Assembly (NCBI GenBank): GCA_023433835.1
Contig: JAEYTW010000412.1
Location: 1-18,062, forward strand
Length of the DNA stretch: 18,062 nt
Direction: 5' to 3'
From: Pseudomonadota bacterium
Lineage (GTDB): Bacteria; Pseudomonadota; Alphaproteobacteria; Ferrovibrionales; Ferrovibrionaceae
Below, one piece after another: positions 7,161-14,923 of the stretch. The position numbers and the translations under genes are program-made. The first letter of the stretch is position 1. Every line of letters begins with the position of its first letter. A model generated the notes under the pieces. It saw only the letters and a program-made list of their open reading frames with translations. It had not been told where the DNA came from and made no database searches.

Positions 7161-8291
7161 ATGATCAAGCGCTTGATCATCATGCTGATCGTGGTGGCCA
7201 TCATCGGTGGCGCCATCGTCGGCTTCAACATGTTCCGCGCCAAGATGATCGGGCAGTTCCTGGCCAGCCGCACCGCGCCGCCCCAGACCGTGACGGCGGC
7301 CCAGGTGCAGCGCTCGGAATGGGTGCGGGAACTGGCCGCGATCGGCACGCTGCGCGCGGTGCGCGGCGTCGATCTTTCGTTCCAGGTCGGCGGGCTGGTC
7401 ACCAAGGTCGAATTCACCTCCGGCCAGGAGGTGCAGGCCAACCAGGTGCTGGCCCGCCTCTACGATACCGACGAGGCGGCCAGGCTGCGCCAGCTCGAGG
7501 CCAACGTGAAGCTGGCCGAGATCAACCTGCGCCGCACGCGCCAGCAGCTGACCGTGCAGGCCGTCGCCCAGTCGCAGGCCGACAACGACCAGGCGACGCT
7601 GGACAGTGCCCGGGCCGCGCTCGACCAGCAGGCGGCCCTGTTGACCAAGCGCGTGCTGCGCGCGCCCTTTGCCGGTCGCCTGGGCATCTCGACCATCAAT
7701 CCCGGCCAGTACGTCAACCCCGGCGACGTCATCGTCACCCTGCAGCAGCTCGATCCGATCCTCGTCGATTTCTTCCTGCCGCAGCAGGAGCTGGGCCGGC
7801 TGGCGGTCGGCCAGCCGATAAGCCTGACCGCCGATGCGTTCCCCGGCCAGAAGTTCGACGGCAAGATCACCGCGGTCAATCCGCGCATCGATGCCAATAC
7901 CCGCAACGTCCAGGTCGAAGCGAGCGTGCCGAACCCGAAGTCGCAGCTGATGCCCGGCATGTATGTCGACCTGCGGCTCACCGTCGGCAAGCCGGAAGAC
8001 CTGATGACGCTGCCGCAGACGGCCGTGTCCTACAATCCCTACGGCGACACGGTCTACCTGGTGATCGACGATGGCAAGGATGCCGAGGGCAAGCCCAGGC
8101 TGAAGGCGCGCCAGACCTTCGTCACGCTGGGCCCCCGCCGCGGCGATCAGGTCGCGGTGCTGAAGGGCCTCGATGCCGGGCAGACGGTGGTGACCTCGGG
8201 GCTGATGAAGCTGAAGAACGACACGCCGCTGGTGATCAACAATTCGATCCAGCCGCCGAACAACCCGAACCCGACGCCCCAGGAACAGTGA
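7161..8291 (+). CDS. RND efflux periplasmic adaptor (membrane fusion protein, HlyD/AcrA family)
   Basis: The 376-residue adaptor bridges pump and channel. It starts with an N-terminal membrane segment (MIKRLIIMLIVVAIIGGAIVGF) rather than a lipobox. The half-lipoyl motifs are DLSFQVGGLVTKVEFTSGQ (about 71-89) and LRAPFAGRLGISTINPGQYV (166-185). Between them is a helical hairpin (about 103-165) rich in Leu/Gln/Arg/Ala heptads that should contact the channel. The beta-barrel part (VDFFLPQQELGRL) and a membrane-proximal domain follow, with MPGMYVDLRLTVGKPEDLMTLPQTAVSYNPYGDTVYLV. The start is set by GGAG eight bases before the ATG at 7161. The tail IQPPNNPNPTPQEQ is Pro/Asn-rich and probably flexible. 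Confidence 0.94.
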   Translation: MIKRLIIMLIVVAIIGGAIVGFNMFRAKMIGQFLASRTAPPQTVTAAQVQRSEWVRELAAIGTLRAVRGVDLSFQVGGLVTKVEFTSGQEVQANQVLARLYDTDEAARLRQLEANVKLAEINLRRTRQQLTVQAVAQSQADNDQATLDSARAALDQQAALLTKRVLRAPFAGRLGISTINPGQYVNPGDVIVTLQQLDPILVDFFLPQQELGRLAVGQPISLTADAFPGQKFDGKITAVNPRIDANTRNVQVEASVPNPKSQLMPGMYVDLRLTVGKPEDLMTLPQTAVSYNPYGDTVYLVIDDGKDAEGKPRLKARQTFVTLGPRRGDQVAVLKGLDAGQTVVTSGLMKLKNDTPLVINNSIQPPNNPNPTPQEQ

Positions 8292-8301
8292 GGCGCCGGC
8301 G

Positions 8302-11300
8302 ATGAACTTCACCGACATCTTCATCAAGCGCCCGGTGCTCGCGACCGTCGTCAGCCTGATGATCCTGGTGCTGGGCCTGCGGGCGCTCGATTCGCTGTCG
8401 ATCCGCCAGTATCCGAAGACCGAGAACGCGGTCGTCACCGTGACCACGACCTATTACGGCGCCGATGCCGAGACGGTGGCGGGTTTCATCACCCAGCCGC
8501 TGGAATCGGCGATCGCCCAGGCCGAGGGCATCGATTACCTCACCTCATCCTCGACCACCTCGGTCTCGCTGATCACCGCCACGCTGCGGTTGAACTACGA
8601 TGCCAACAAGGCGCTGACCCAGATCAACACCCAGGTCAATTCGGTGCTGAACCAGCTGCCGCCGGAGGCGCAGCAGCCGACCTTGAAGGTACAGGTCGGC
8701 GAGACCACCGATTCGATGTATCTCGGCTTTTCCTCGACCGTCCTGCCGACCAATTCGATCACCGATTACCTGCTGCGCGTGGTCAAGCCCCAGCTCGACG
8801 CGCTCGATGGCGTCCAGACCGCCGAAATCCTCGGCGCCCGCCAGTTCGCGCTGCGCGCCTGGCTCGATCCGATGAAGATGGCGGCCTTCGGCGTTACGGC
8901 GTCCGACGTGTTCTCCGCGCTGGGCCGCAACAACTACCTCTCGGCCCTGGGGCGCACCAAGGGCACGATGGTCACCGTCAACCTGACGGCCGCGACCTCG
9001 CTGCATACCGTCGACGAATTCAAGACGCTGGTGGTGCGCGAGAACAAGGGGGTGCTGGTCCGGCTCGGCGATGTCGCGACCGTCTCGCTCGGCGCCGACG
9101 ACTACGATTTCAACGTCGCCTTCAACGGCCAGCGTTCGGTCTTCGTCGGCATCAAGGTGGCGCCCGACGCCAACGTGCTGGAGGTGGTCGAGCGCGTGCG
9201 CCAGGCCTGGCCGCCGATCGTGGCGCAGATGCCGTCCGGCCTCGAGGGCAAGATCGTCTACGACGCCACCGAATTCATCAATGCCTCGATCGACGAGGTG
9301 GTCTCGACCCTGGTCGAGACGCTCGTCATCGTCACCGTTGTCATCTTCCTGTTCCTGGGCACCTTCCGGTCGGTGGCCATCCCGGTCATCGCCATGCCGC
9401 TGTCGCTGATCGGCACTTTCTTCATCATGCTGGTGCTGGGCTATTCGGTGAACCTCTTGACCCTGCTGGCCCTGGTGCTCGCCATCGGCCTGGTGGTCGA
9501 CGATGCGATCATCGTGGTCGAGAATGTCGATCGCCACATCAAGGACGGCATGTCGCCGCTCGATGCCGCGCTGATCGCGGCGCGCGAGCTGGCCGGGCCG
9601 ATCATCGCCATCTCGGTGGTGCTGGTCGCGGTCTACGTGCCGATCGGCTTCCAGGGCGGGCTGACCGGCGCCCTGTTCTCGGAATTCGCCTTCACGCTGG
9701 CGGGCGCGGTCGCCGTCTCGGCCGTCATCGCGCTGACCCTGTCGCCGATGATGTGCGCCAAGTTCCTGTCGGCCAGCCACGGCGACAGCCGTCTCGTGCG
9801 CATCATCGACCGCGTGTTCGATCGCGTGCGCGAACGCTATCGCCGCATGCTTGCCGGCGCGTTGCGCACCTGGCCGGTCCTGGTGGTGTTCGGCCTGCTG
9901 GTCCTGTTCGGCAACGCCTATCTGTTCATCAACTCGTCGCAGGAACTGGCGCCGGAAGAAGACCAGGGCATCGTGCTGGCCCAGACGCAGGGCGCGCCCG
10001 ACGCGACGATCGAACAGATGGCGGTCTATTCCGACCAGGTCTTCCAGATCGCCAAGGCGATGCCGGAATACGAGGCGCTGTTCCAGCTCGACGGCCAGCC
10101 GACGCTCAATTCCGGCATATCGGGCGTGCTGCTCAAACCCTGGGCGGACCGCAAGAAAAGCGCCAAGGCGCTACAGCAGGAATTGCAGGCAAAGTTCGAC
10201 ACCGTCGCCGGCGCCCGCATCGCCGCCTTCCAGTTCCCGGCGCTGCCCGGTGCGCAGGGCCTGCCGATCCAGTTCGTCATCACCACCACCGAACCGTTCC
10301 GCAACCTCGACGAGGTGGCCAAGGCGATCGTCGCCAAGGCCAACCAGTCCGGCCGGTTCTTCTTCATCGATTCCGACCTGAAGATCGACAAGCCGCAGGC
10401 CCAGCTCGTCATCGATCGCGACAAGGTCGCCAGCCTCGGCCTGTCGCTGCAGGATGTCGGCTCGTCGCTGACCGCGGCCCTGGGCGGCGGCTACGTCAAT
10501 TATTTCTCGATCTCGGGCCGGTCCTACAAGGTCATCCCGCAGGTGCTGCAGGTCGACCGGCTGAATCCGTCGCAGCTTGAGGGCTATTACATCCGCACGG
10601 CGAAGGGCGACCTGGTCCAGGCCTCGACGGTCGCGCATATCGAACGCTCGGTGGTGCCGGAATCGATCAACCGCTTCCAGCAGCTTAATTCCGCCACCAT
10701 CACCGGCGTCGCGGTGCCGGGCCTCACGCTCGGCCAGGCGCTCGACTACCTGAAGGGCGTGGCGGCCGAGGAGATGCCCGGTGGCTATGCCGTCGACTAC
10801 GGCGGGCAGTCGCGCCAGTACGTGCAGGAAACCGGCGGCTTCCTCGTCACGCTGACCTTTGCCATCATCATCGTGTTCCTGACGCTGGCTGCCCAGTTTG
10901 AAAGCTTCCGCGACCCGATCGTCGTGCTGGCCTCGGTGCCGATGGCGGTGTTCGGCGCGCTGCTCTGCACCAATGTCGGGCTGGCCACCGTCAACATCTA
11001 TACCCAGGTCGGGCTGGTCACCCTGGTCGGGCTGATCTCCAAGCACGGTATCCTGATCGTGCAGTTCGCCAACGACCTGCAGCGCCAGGGCATGTCGAAG
11101 ATGGAGGCGATCGTCGAGGCTTCCGCCGTCCGCTTGCGGCCGATCCTGATGACCACGGCGGCCATGATTCTCGGCGTCGTGCCGCTGGTGCTGGCCTCGG
11201 GTGCCGGCGCCACGGGCCGCAACCACATGGGCCTGATGATCTTCGCCGGCATCGGCATCGGCACGATCTTCACGCTGTTCGTGGTGCCGGCGATGTACCT

Positions 11301-11385
11301 GATGCTGGCTGCCCGCCATACCGGCGCCAGGCGCCAGTCCAAGGTGGTCGTGCATCGGCCCGAGGCGGGCAGCCCCGCCGAATAG
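8302..11385 (+). CDS. RND multidrug efflux pump, inner-membrane HAE1-family permease
   Basis: The 1027-residue proton-driven pump is full-length for the AcrB/MexB/MexW family. It begins MNFTDIFIKRPVLATVVSLMI, the standard start in which FIKRPVLA precedes TM1. Two halves each hold one large periplasmic domain and a cluster of helices. The proton-relay residues are present: Asp400-Asp401 in GLVVDDAIIVVENV (TM4) and Lys914 in LVGLISKHGILIVQFANDL (TM10). The periplasmic porter domains are complete, with no frameshift. The MexW-like N-terminal pattern (YPKTENAVVTVTTTYYGADAET) suggests a drug/biocide pump rather than a heavy-metal one. GAGG lies eight bases before the ATG. Its TAG stop (11383-11385) is directly followed, with no spacer, by the stop of the convergent TetR gene. 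Confidence 0.96.
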   Translation: MNFTDIFIKRPVLATVVSLMILVLGLRALDSLSIRQYPKTENAVVTVTTTYYGADAETVAGFITQPLESAIAQAEGIDYLTSSSTTSVSLITATLRLNYDANKALTQINTQVNSVLNQLPPEAQQPTLKVQVGETTDSMYLGFSSTVLPTNSITDYLLRVVKPQLDALDGVQTAEILGARQFALRAWLDPMKMAAFGVTASDVFSALGRNNYLSALGRTKGTMVTVNLTAATSLHTVDEFKTLVVRENKGVLVRLGDVATVSLGADDYDFNVAFNGQRSVFVGIKVAPDANVLEVVERVRQAWPPIVAQMPSGLEGKIVYDATEFINASIDEVVSTLVETLVIVTVVIFLFLGTFRSVAIPVIAMPLSLIGTFFIMLVLGYSVNLLTLLALVLAIGLVVDDAIIVVENVDRHIKDGMSPLDAALIAARELAGPIIAISVVLVAVYVPIGFQGGLTGALFSEFAFTLAGAVAVSAVIALTLSPMMCAKFLSASHGDSRLVRIIDRVFDRVRERYRRMLAGALRTWPVLVVFGLLVLFGNAYLFINSSQELAPEEDQGIVLAQTQGAPDATIEQMAVYSDQVFQIAKAMPEYEALFQLDGQPTLNSGISGVLLKPWADRKKSAKALQQELQAKFDTVAGARIAAFQFPALPGAQGLPIQFVITTTEPFRNLDEVAKAIVAKANQSGRFFFIDSDLKIDKPQAQLVIDRDKVASLGLSLQDVGSSLTAALGGGYVNYFSISGRSYKVIPQVLQVDRLNPSQLEGYYIRTAKGDLVQASTVAHIERSVVPESINRFQQLNSATITGVAVPGLTLGQALDYLKGVAAEEMPGGYAVDYGGQSRQYVQETGGFLVTLTFAIIIVFLTLAAQFESFRDPIVVLASVPMAVFGALLCTNVGLATVNIYTQVGLVTLVGLISKHGILIVQFANDLQRQGMSKMEAIVEASAVRLRPILMTTAAMILGVVPLVLASGAGATGRNHMGLMIFAGIGIGTIFTLFVVPAMYLMLAARHTGARRQSKVVVHRPEAGSPAE

Positions 11386-11919
11386 TCAAGCCCCAAGCCC
11401 TGCCTTCGTCTGGCCGAGGATTTCATCGGAAAGATCCCGATCGTCGACGAGGCGGGCCAGGGTTACCGCCCCCAGCATCGCCGACCAGGCGGTTATCGCC
11501 GCCCGGCGCCGTTCGGCCGCATTGCGACCCGGCGCCGTCCTGGCCAGCCGGTCGATCTGCCGCCGCACCGCCGTCGTCAGCGTGTGGCGCATCTCCGGCC
11601 CCCCGCGCGCGGCTTCCGAGCCCAACGCGGCGAAGACGCAGCCGCCGCCGTGATCGTCACGATGCGCCGGCGCCAGATAGTCGGCGAGATACCCGGCCAG
11701 GGTTACGTCCTCGGCCGGCGGCAGCGCATGGGCGCAGGCCTGCGCCACCAGTTCTTCCTTCGACTTGAAGTGGCCGTAGAACGCGCCGTGGGTCAGACCC
11801 GCGGCACCCATGATCCCGGCCACCGTGACGCCGTCGATGCCACGCTCGCGGAACAGTCGCGCGGCGGCATCGAGGATCAGGCGGCGGTTCTCGGCGACCT
11901 GTTCGCGGCTGACTTTCAT
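11386..11919 (-). CDS. TetR-family transcriptional repressor
   Basis: This 177-residue regulator has the TetR helix-turn-helix at residues 28-58 (VTVAGIMGAAGLTHGAFYGHF, then KSKEEL). It is preceded by the usual helix ENRRLILDAAARLFRERG. The C-terminal ligand domain contains GGGCVFAALGSEAARG, a motif common in TetR proteins that sit beside oxidoreductases. It is somewhat shorter than the usual ~190-210 residues, but no break is visible. GAGG lies six bases before the ATG. It is divergent from a short-chain dehydrogenase across a 78-bp AT-rich region with a small inverted repeat, so autoregulation and control of that gene are likely. The efflux pump operon converges on it and is a second possible target. 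The ligand is unknown. Confidence 0.93.
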   Translation of the reverse strand: MKVSREQVAENRRLILDAAARLFRERGIDGVTVAGIMGAAGLTHGAFYGHFKSKEELVAQACAHALPPAEDVTLAGYLADYLAPAHRDDHGGGCVFAALGSEAARGGPEMRHTLTTAVRRQIDRLARTAPGRNAAERRRAAITAWSAMLGAVTLARLVDDRDLSDEILGQTKAGLGA

Positions 11920-11929
11920 CCCGTGCCTC

Positions 11930-11960
11930 TTGACTCATTAAATTATGAATATCATATATA
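11930..11960. promoter_or_regulatory. Promoter and probable TetR operator between tetR and the dehydrogenase gene
   Basis: On the plus strand TTGACT (11930-11935) is a good -35. A run of A/T follows (11936-11960) that offers CATATA at 17-bp spacing (11953-11958) or TATATA at 19 bp. Within it TATGAATATCATA (11944-11956) is a 5-bp inverted repeat around ATA, overlapping the -10 region. On the minus strand the same bases contain TATGAT, a near-consensus -10 for tetR. One bound dimer could therefore shut both promoters. The AT-richness stands out strongly against the neighbouring coding DNA. Confidence 0.55.
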
Positions 11961-11997
11961 GGTAATCCTGACGTACATCATGAATAGGATCGCTGCC

Positions 11998-12774
11998 ATG
12001 TCCACCCCGCGTCCCATTGCCCTCGTCACCGGCGCCTCGACCGGTATCGGTGCCGTCTATGCCGACCGCCTGGCCCGGCGCGGCTACGACCTCGTCCTCG
12101 TGGCCCGCGACGAGGCGCGGCTGGCCGCACTCGCCGCGCGGCTGGGGCCTGAGGCCGGTGCCGCGGTCGAGGTGCTCCGCGCCGACCTGACCGATCCGGG
12201 CGATATCGCCCGGGTCGAGGCGCGGCTGCGCGAGGATGCGCGCATCGGCCTCCTGGTCAACAATGCCGGCGCGGCGCTGCCTGGTGGTTTCGGCGCCGCC
12301 GACCCCGATGCCTTCGATCGCCTGATCCGGCTGAACGTAACGGCGGCGACGCGGCTGGTCGGCGCGGTGCTGCCGCGCTTCACCGCCGCCGGGGCAGGGG
12401 CGATCGTCAACGTCGCTTCGGTAGTGGCGCTGGCCCCGGAAATCCCGCTCGGCATCTACGGCGCGACCAAGGCGTACATGCTGGCCCTGTCGCAATCGCT
12501 GCAGGCCGAGGTCGGGCCCAAGGGCGTCTACGTCCAGGCCGTGCTGCCCGGGGCGACGCGCACCGAAATCTGGGAACATGCGGGCCATCCGGTCGAGACG
12601 CTCGCCGCGGTGATGGAGGTCGACGACCTGGTCGATGCCGCGCTGGTCGGCTTCGACCGGCGCGAGGCGGTGACCATCCCGCCGCTGCCCGACGAGGCGC
12701 AGTGGACGGCATTCAACGGCGCGCGGCTGGCGATGCTGCCGAACTTTTCCCAGTCGCGGTCGGCCGCGCGCTAG
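11998..12774 (+). CDS. Short-chain dehydrogenase/reductase (SDR), classical type
   Basis: An NAD(P)-dependent oxidoreductase of 258 residues, the usual length for a classical SDR. The cofactor loop is TGASTGIG (11-18), NNAG is at 88-91, the catalytic Ser is Ser141, and the YxxxK pair is Tyr154/Lys158 (YGATK). An Arg in the VARDEARLAAL stretch after beta-2 suggests NADP preference. The ATG at 11998 is chosen because AGGA lies eight bases upstream; the earlier in-frame ATG at 11980 has none. The substrate is unknown. It is divergent from tetR and probably repressed by it. It ends 5 bp from the convergent VOC gene. Confidence 0.93.
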   Translation: MSTPRPIALVTGASTGIGAVYADRLARRGYDLVLVARDEARLAALAARLGPEAGAAVEVLRADLTDPGDIARVEARLREDARIGLLVNNAGAALPGGFGAADPDAFDRLIRLNVTAATRLVGAVLPRFTAAGAGAIVNVASVVALAPEIPLGIYGATKAYMLALSQSLQAEVGPKGVYVQAVLPGATRTEIWEHAGHPVETLAAVMEVDDLVDAALVGFDRREAVTIPPLPDEAQWTAFNGARLAMLPNFSQSRSAAR

Positions 12775-12781
12775 CGCGACT
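12752..12781. terminator. Possible hairpin between convergent SDR and VOC genes
   Basis: AGTCGCG (12752-12758) can pair with CGCGACT (12775-12781) around a 16-nt loop. Alternatively CGCGCTAGCGCG (12767-12778) forms a 12-bp palindrome centred on the SDR stop codon. Only 5 bp lie between the two stop codons. No T-run follows, and such GC pairing arises easily in this composition, so this is weak. Confidence 0.25.
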
Positions 12782-13427
12782 AGAGCGTCCGCCCGGTCAG
12801 CGTCGTGCGCTCCGATATCTCGATGAAATTGCCGTCGGGGTCGCGCACGAAGCTGTAGCGGACGACATCGCCGAGGATCCGCGGCGGCGCGCCTTCGGTA
12901 CCGCCGCGGGCCAGCACCTGCGCATGCGCCGCGACCGCGTCGAACACTTGCACGGTGATGTAGCGGAAACCCGGCGCCCGCCAGTCGGGCGAGGGCTCGA
13001 CCTTGCCCGGAGTCAGGATCAGCCGGGTGGTGCCGCAGACCAGGCCGGTAAAACCCATCGCGTCTTCATAGAAGCGGCGCGATGCCTCGACGTCGTTCAC
13101 CACAAGCTCGATGGCGATGCCGGTGATGTCGCCCGGCGGCACCAGCCGCACCGCGTTGCCGTCCGGATCCACCAGATCCCGCGGCGGACCTTGGTCAGCG
13201 ATCCACAGCCGCCGGAACCCGGATGGCGCTGCCGGCGCCAACGGGTCGCGGGCATGGTTCACCTTCAGGATCGAGCCGTGCAGGTGGTGGCGATGCTGCT
13301 GCATGCCGCCGCCCAGCTTGCCCATGTGGTCGTAGGGCAGCCCGATCTCGTTCTGCCAGAAGGCGAGCTGTTCGTCGCGCCGGTTGGTGTTGAGGCCGAG
13401 ATCGAGGGCCGGCTTGGCCAGTTTCAT
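12780..13427 (-). CDS. Two-domain VOC-family protein (glyoxalase/dioxygenase fold)
   Basis: With the ATG at 13427 the protein has 215 residues and holds two vicinal-oxygen-chelate domains in tandem. The first (1-97) runs from ALDLGLNTNRRDEQLAFWQNEIGLPY to DLVDPDGNAVRLV. The second (about 102-208) runs from GIAIELVVNDVEASRRFYEDAMGF to SFVRDPDGNFIEISERT. Glu107 and Glu203 are likely metal ligands in the second domain. The first domain has a His cluster (QQHRHHLHG, 43-51), and its end has Arg-Leu where Glu would be expected, so only one site may be catalytic. The ATG overlaps the stop of the upstream gene as ATGA. It is the last of three coupled genes. The substrate is unknown. Confidence 0.88.
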   Translation of the reverse strand: MKLAKPALDLGLNTNRRDEQLAFWQNEIGLPYDHMGKLGGGMQQHRHHLHGSILKVNHARDPLAPAAPSGFRRLWIADQGPPRDLVDPDGNAVRLVPPGDITGIAIELVVNDVEASRRFYEDAMGFTGLVCGTTRLILTPGKVEPSPDWRAPGFRYITVQVFDAVAAHAQVLARGGTEGAPPRILGDVVRYSFVRDPDGNFIEISERTTLTGRTL

Positions 13428-13894
13428 CGGGGGAACTTCTTCCTCAGCCGCACCACGGCGTTGTCGAGGGCCGAGAGGAAGGCCGAGCGGTCGGTCGCCT
13501 TCATTGCCCGGGGGCCGCCGCCGGTTATGACGCCGGTGTCGCGCAGATGGGTCATCAGGTCGCGGCTGGCGAGTGTCATGCCGATCGATTCGGTCGTGAA
13601 GCGCTTGCCGCCGGGGCTGAGCACGTCCGCGCCCGCCTTGACGCAACGGCTGGCCAGCGGGATGTCGGCGGTGATCACGATGTCGTGGGGCCCGGCGCGC
13701 TCGGCGATCCAGTCGTCGGCGACATCGGGCCCTTCGGCCACCAGCACCCGTTCGATCAGCGGGTCGGCCGGCACGGCCAACCCGCCATTCGCCACCACCT
13801 TGACGGCGAGGCCGTAGCGGCCCGCGACCCGGTAGACTTCATCCTTCACCGGGCAGGCATCGGCATCGACGTAGATGATGGTCGCCTGCGTCAT
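13424..13894 (-). CDS. YaiI/YqxD family (DUF188) PIN-like protein
   Basis: A 156-residue protein of the UPF0178/DUF188 family, full-length. It starts MTQATIIYVDADACPVKDEV, the family signature (DADACPVK, acidic residues 10 and 12). GPDVADDWIAERA (55-67) and DIVITADIPLASR (71-83) follow, supplying further Asp residues in PIN-domain-like positions, and then GADVLSPGGKRFT. The family belongs to the PIN-like fold of metal-dependent nucleases, but no activity is established for most members. The ATG overlaps the oxidoreductase stop as ATGA, and its own TGA overlaps the next ATG. It is thus translationally coupled on both sides. Its role in this operon is unknown. Confidence 0.93.
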   Translation of the reverse strand: MTQATIIYVDADACPVKDEVYRVAGRYGLAVKVVANGGLAVPADPLIERVLVAEGPDVADDWIAERAGPHDIVITADIPLASRCVKAGADVLSPGGKRFTTESIGMTLASRDLMTHLRDTGVITGGGPRAMKATDRSAFLSALDNAVVRLRKKFPR

Positions 13895-14865
13895 CCGGCG
13901 ACTTTGCGCACCGTGAAGGCGTCCGAAGCGGCCGCGGTGATCGCCTCGAACGCGGCGATGCCGTGCACCATCTCGGGCACGGTGATCGGGAACGGCGCGG
14001 TGCCGGCCACCGCGACGGCGAAGGCTTCGAGCTCGGCGCGTTCGGCATCGAAGGCGGGGAATTCGGTGATGCGCACCGGCTCGCCCAGCGCGGCATGCAC
14101 CAGGCGCCGTTCCTGGTCCATCGTCGCCCAGCCGTTCGAGCCGTAGACGTCCAGCCGCCAGATCGGGCTGGTCGCGACCAGGGTGGTCAGCACGCCCTGC
14201 GCGCCGTCGGCGAACTCGATCATCGCCGTCGTCGTGTCGTCGACGTCGACCGGCATGACCCGGCGGGTCGAGCGCACGCGCACCTCGGCAAAGCGCAGGC
14301 CCAGCCCGATCATCGCGTCGACCAGGTGGATGCCCAGGCCGGTCATGCCGCCGGCCGGGCTTTCCGCCCGGGTGGCGCGCCACATGCCGTCCTTCCAGTT
14401 CGCCCGGGCATTGGCCGAATAATTGCCCGAGACATGCAGCACGGTGCCCAGCGCGCCCGTGGTCACCAGCCGCTGCAGCTCGCGATAGGCCGGCATGAAG
14501 CGGCGGTTGTGGCCCAGCGCGACCACGACCTTGTCGCAGGCCCTGGTGGCGGCCAGCGCATCGGCATGGGTCAGGGTCATCGGCTTCTCGACGAAGACCG
14601 GGCGGCCGGTGGCGGCCACTACCGCCATCTGGGCGGCATGCTGGCTGTGCGGCGTCGCCAGCACCACGCCCTCGACCTCGTTGTCGGCCAGCAGGCCGGC
14701 GAGGTCGTCATGCAGCCGGATGCCCTGCTGGCGGGCGTAATCCTCGGCCTTGGCCCGCGTGCCGGTGGTGCCGGCGACGAAGCGGACCTTGTCCGAACGG
14801 CCCTGCACCGAATCGACCAGCACCCGCCCCCAGCGGCCCAGACCGGCAATCCCCAATTTCAACAT
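13891..14865 (-). CDS. Gfo/Idh/MocA-family NAD(P)-dependent oxidoreductase
   Basis: A 324-residue sugar- or inositol-type dehydrogenase. The N-terminal Rossmann motif is GIAGLGRWG (5-13). VVLATPHSQHAA (68-78) and the family signature EKPMTL (93-98) follow. The C-terminal dimerisation/catalytic domain has MTGLGIHLVDAMIGLG (174-189) with His180 and Asp183 as probable catalytic or binding residues. DTTTAMIEFADGAQG is the usual sheet strand. The ATG at 14865 has GGAA about eight bases upstream. The longer open frame to 15051 runs through the divergent gene and is not used. It heads a three-gene coupled operon. The substrate cannot be named. Confidence 0.93.
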   Translation of the reverse strand: MLKLGIAGLGRWGRVLVDSVQGRSDKVRFVAGTTGTRAKAEDYARQQGIRLHDDLAGLLADNEVEGVVLATPHSQHAAQMAVVAATGRPVFVEKPMTLTHADALAATRACDKVVVALGHNRRFMPAYRELQRLVTTGALGTVLHVSGNYSANARANWKDGMWRATRAESPAGGMTGLGIHLVDAMIGLGLRFAEVRVRSTRRVMPVDVDDTTTAMIEFADGAQGVLTTLVATSPIWRLDVYGSNGWATMDQERRLVHAALGEPVRITEFPAFDAERAELEAFAVAVAGTAPFPITVPEMVHGIAAFEAITAAASDAFTVRKVAG

Positions 14866-14923
14866 CTCGAACGTTCCGTTTGTGGCACTCTGATCGCCGG
14901 AACTATAGGGGGTATTGCCCGAT
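14866..14923. promoter_or_regulatory. Short divergent region between the oxidoreductase operon and the DUF1194 gene
   Basis: Only 58 bp separate the two start codons, so both promoters must overlap or lie partly in coding DNA. GAACGTTC (14869-14876) is an 8-bp palindrome just upstream of the oxidoreductase start. TTGTGG (14880-14885) with TATAGG (14904-14909) is a weak promoter-like pair for the plus strand. It would place the transcript start at or after the ribosome site AGGGGG (14907-14912), so I do not rely on it. Confidence 0.3.

Noticed and set aside
5516..7441. 641-codon open frame on the minus strand across the outer-membrane factor gene
   Set aside because: It is antisense to a clear OprM/NodT gene. 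The product is a Gly/Arg/Gln-rich low-complexity sequence with no recognisable domain, as expected from the high GC third-position bias.
6942..8447. 501-codon minus-strand open frame across the adaptor gene and its neighbours
   Set aside because: It spans three real plus-strand genes and their gaps and shows no family resemblance.
10171..11355. 394-codon minus-strand open frame inside the RND pump gene
   Set aside because: His/Asp/Arg/Gln-rich shadow with no motif, antisense to a conserved pump half.
12767..12778. CGCGCTAGCGCG palindrome as a regulatory site
   Set aside because: It lies over the SDR stop codon in GC-rich DNA where such palindromes are common. It is listed only as a weak terminator possibility.
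14884..14900. TGGCAC resembling a sigma-54 -24 element
   Set aside because: The -12 position has TCGCC-like sequence rather than TTGC at the right distance.
14915..14923. TTG start for the DUF1194 gene
   Set aside because: It would leave only two bases after the AGGGGG ribosome site; ATG 14924 has workable spacing and starts directly with the signal peptide.
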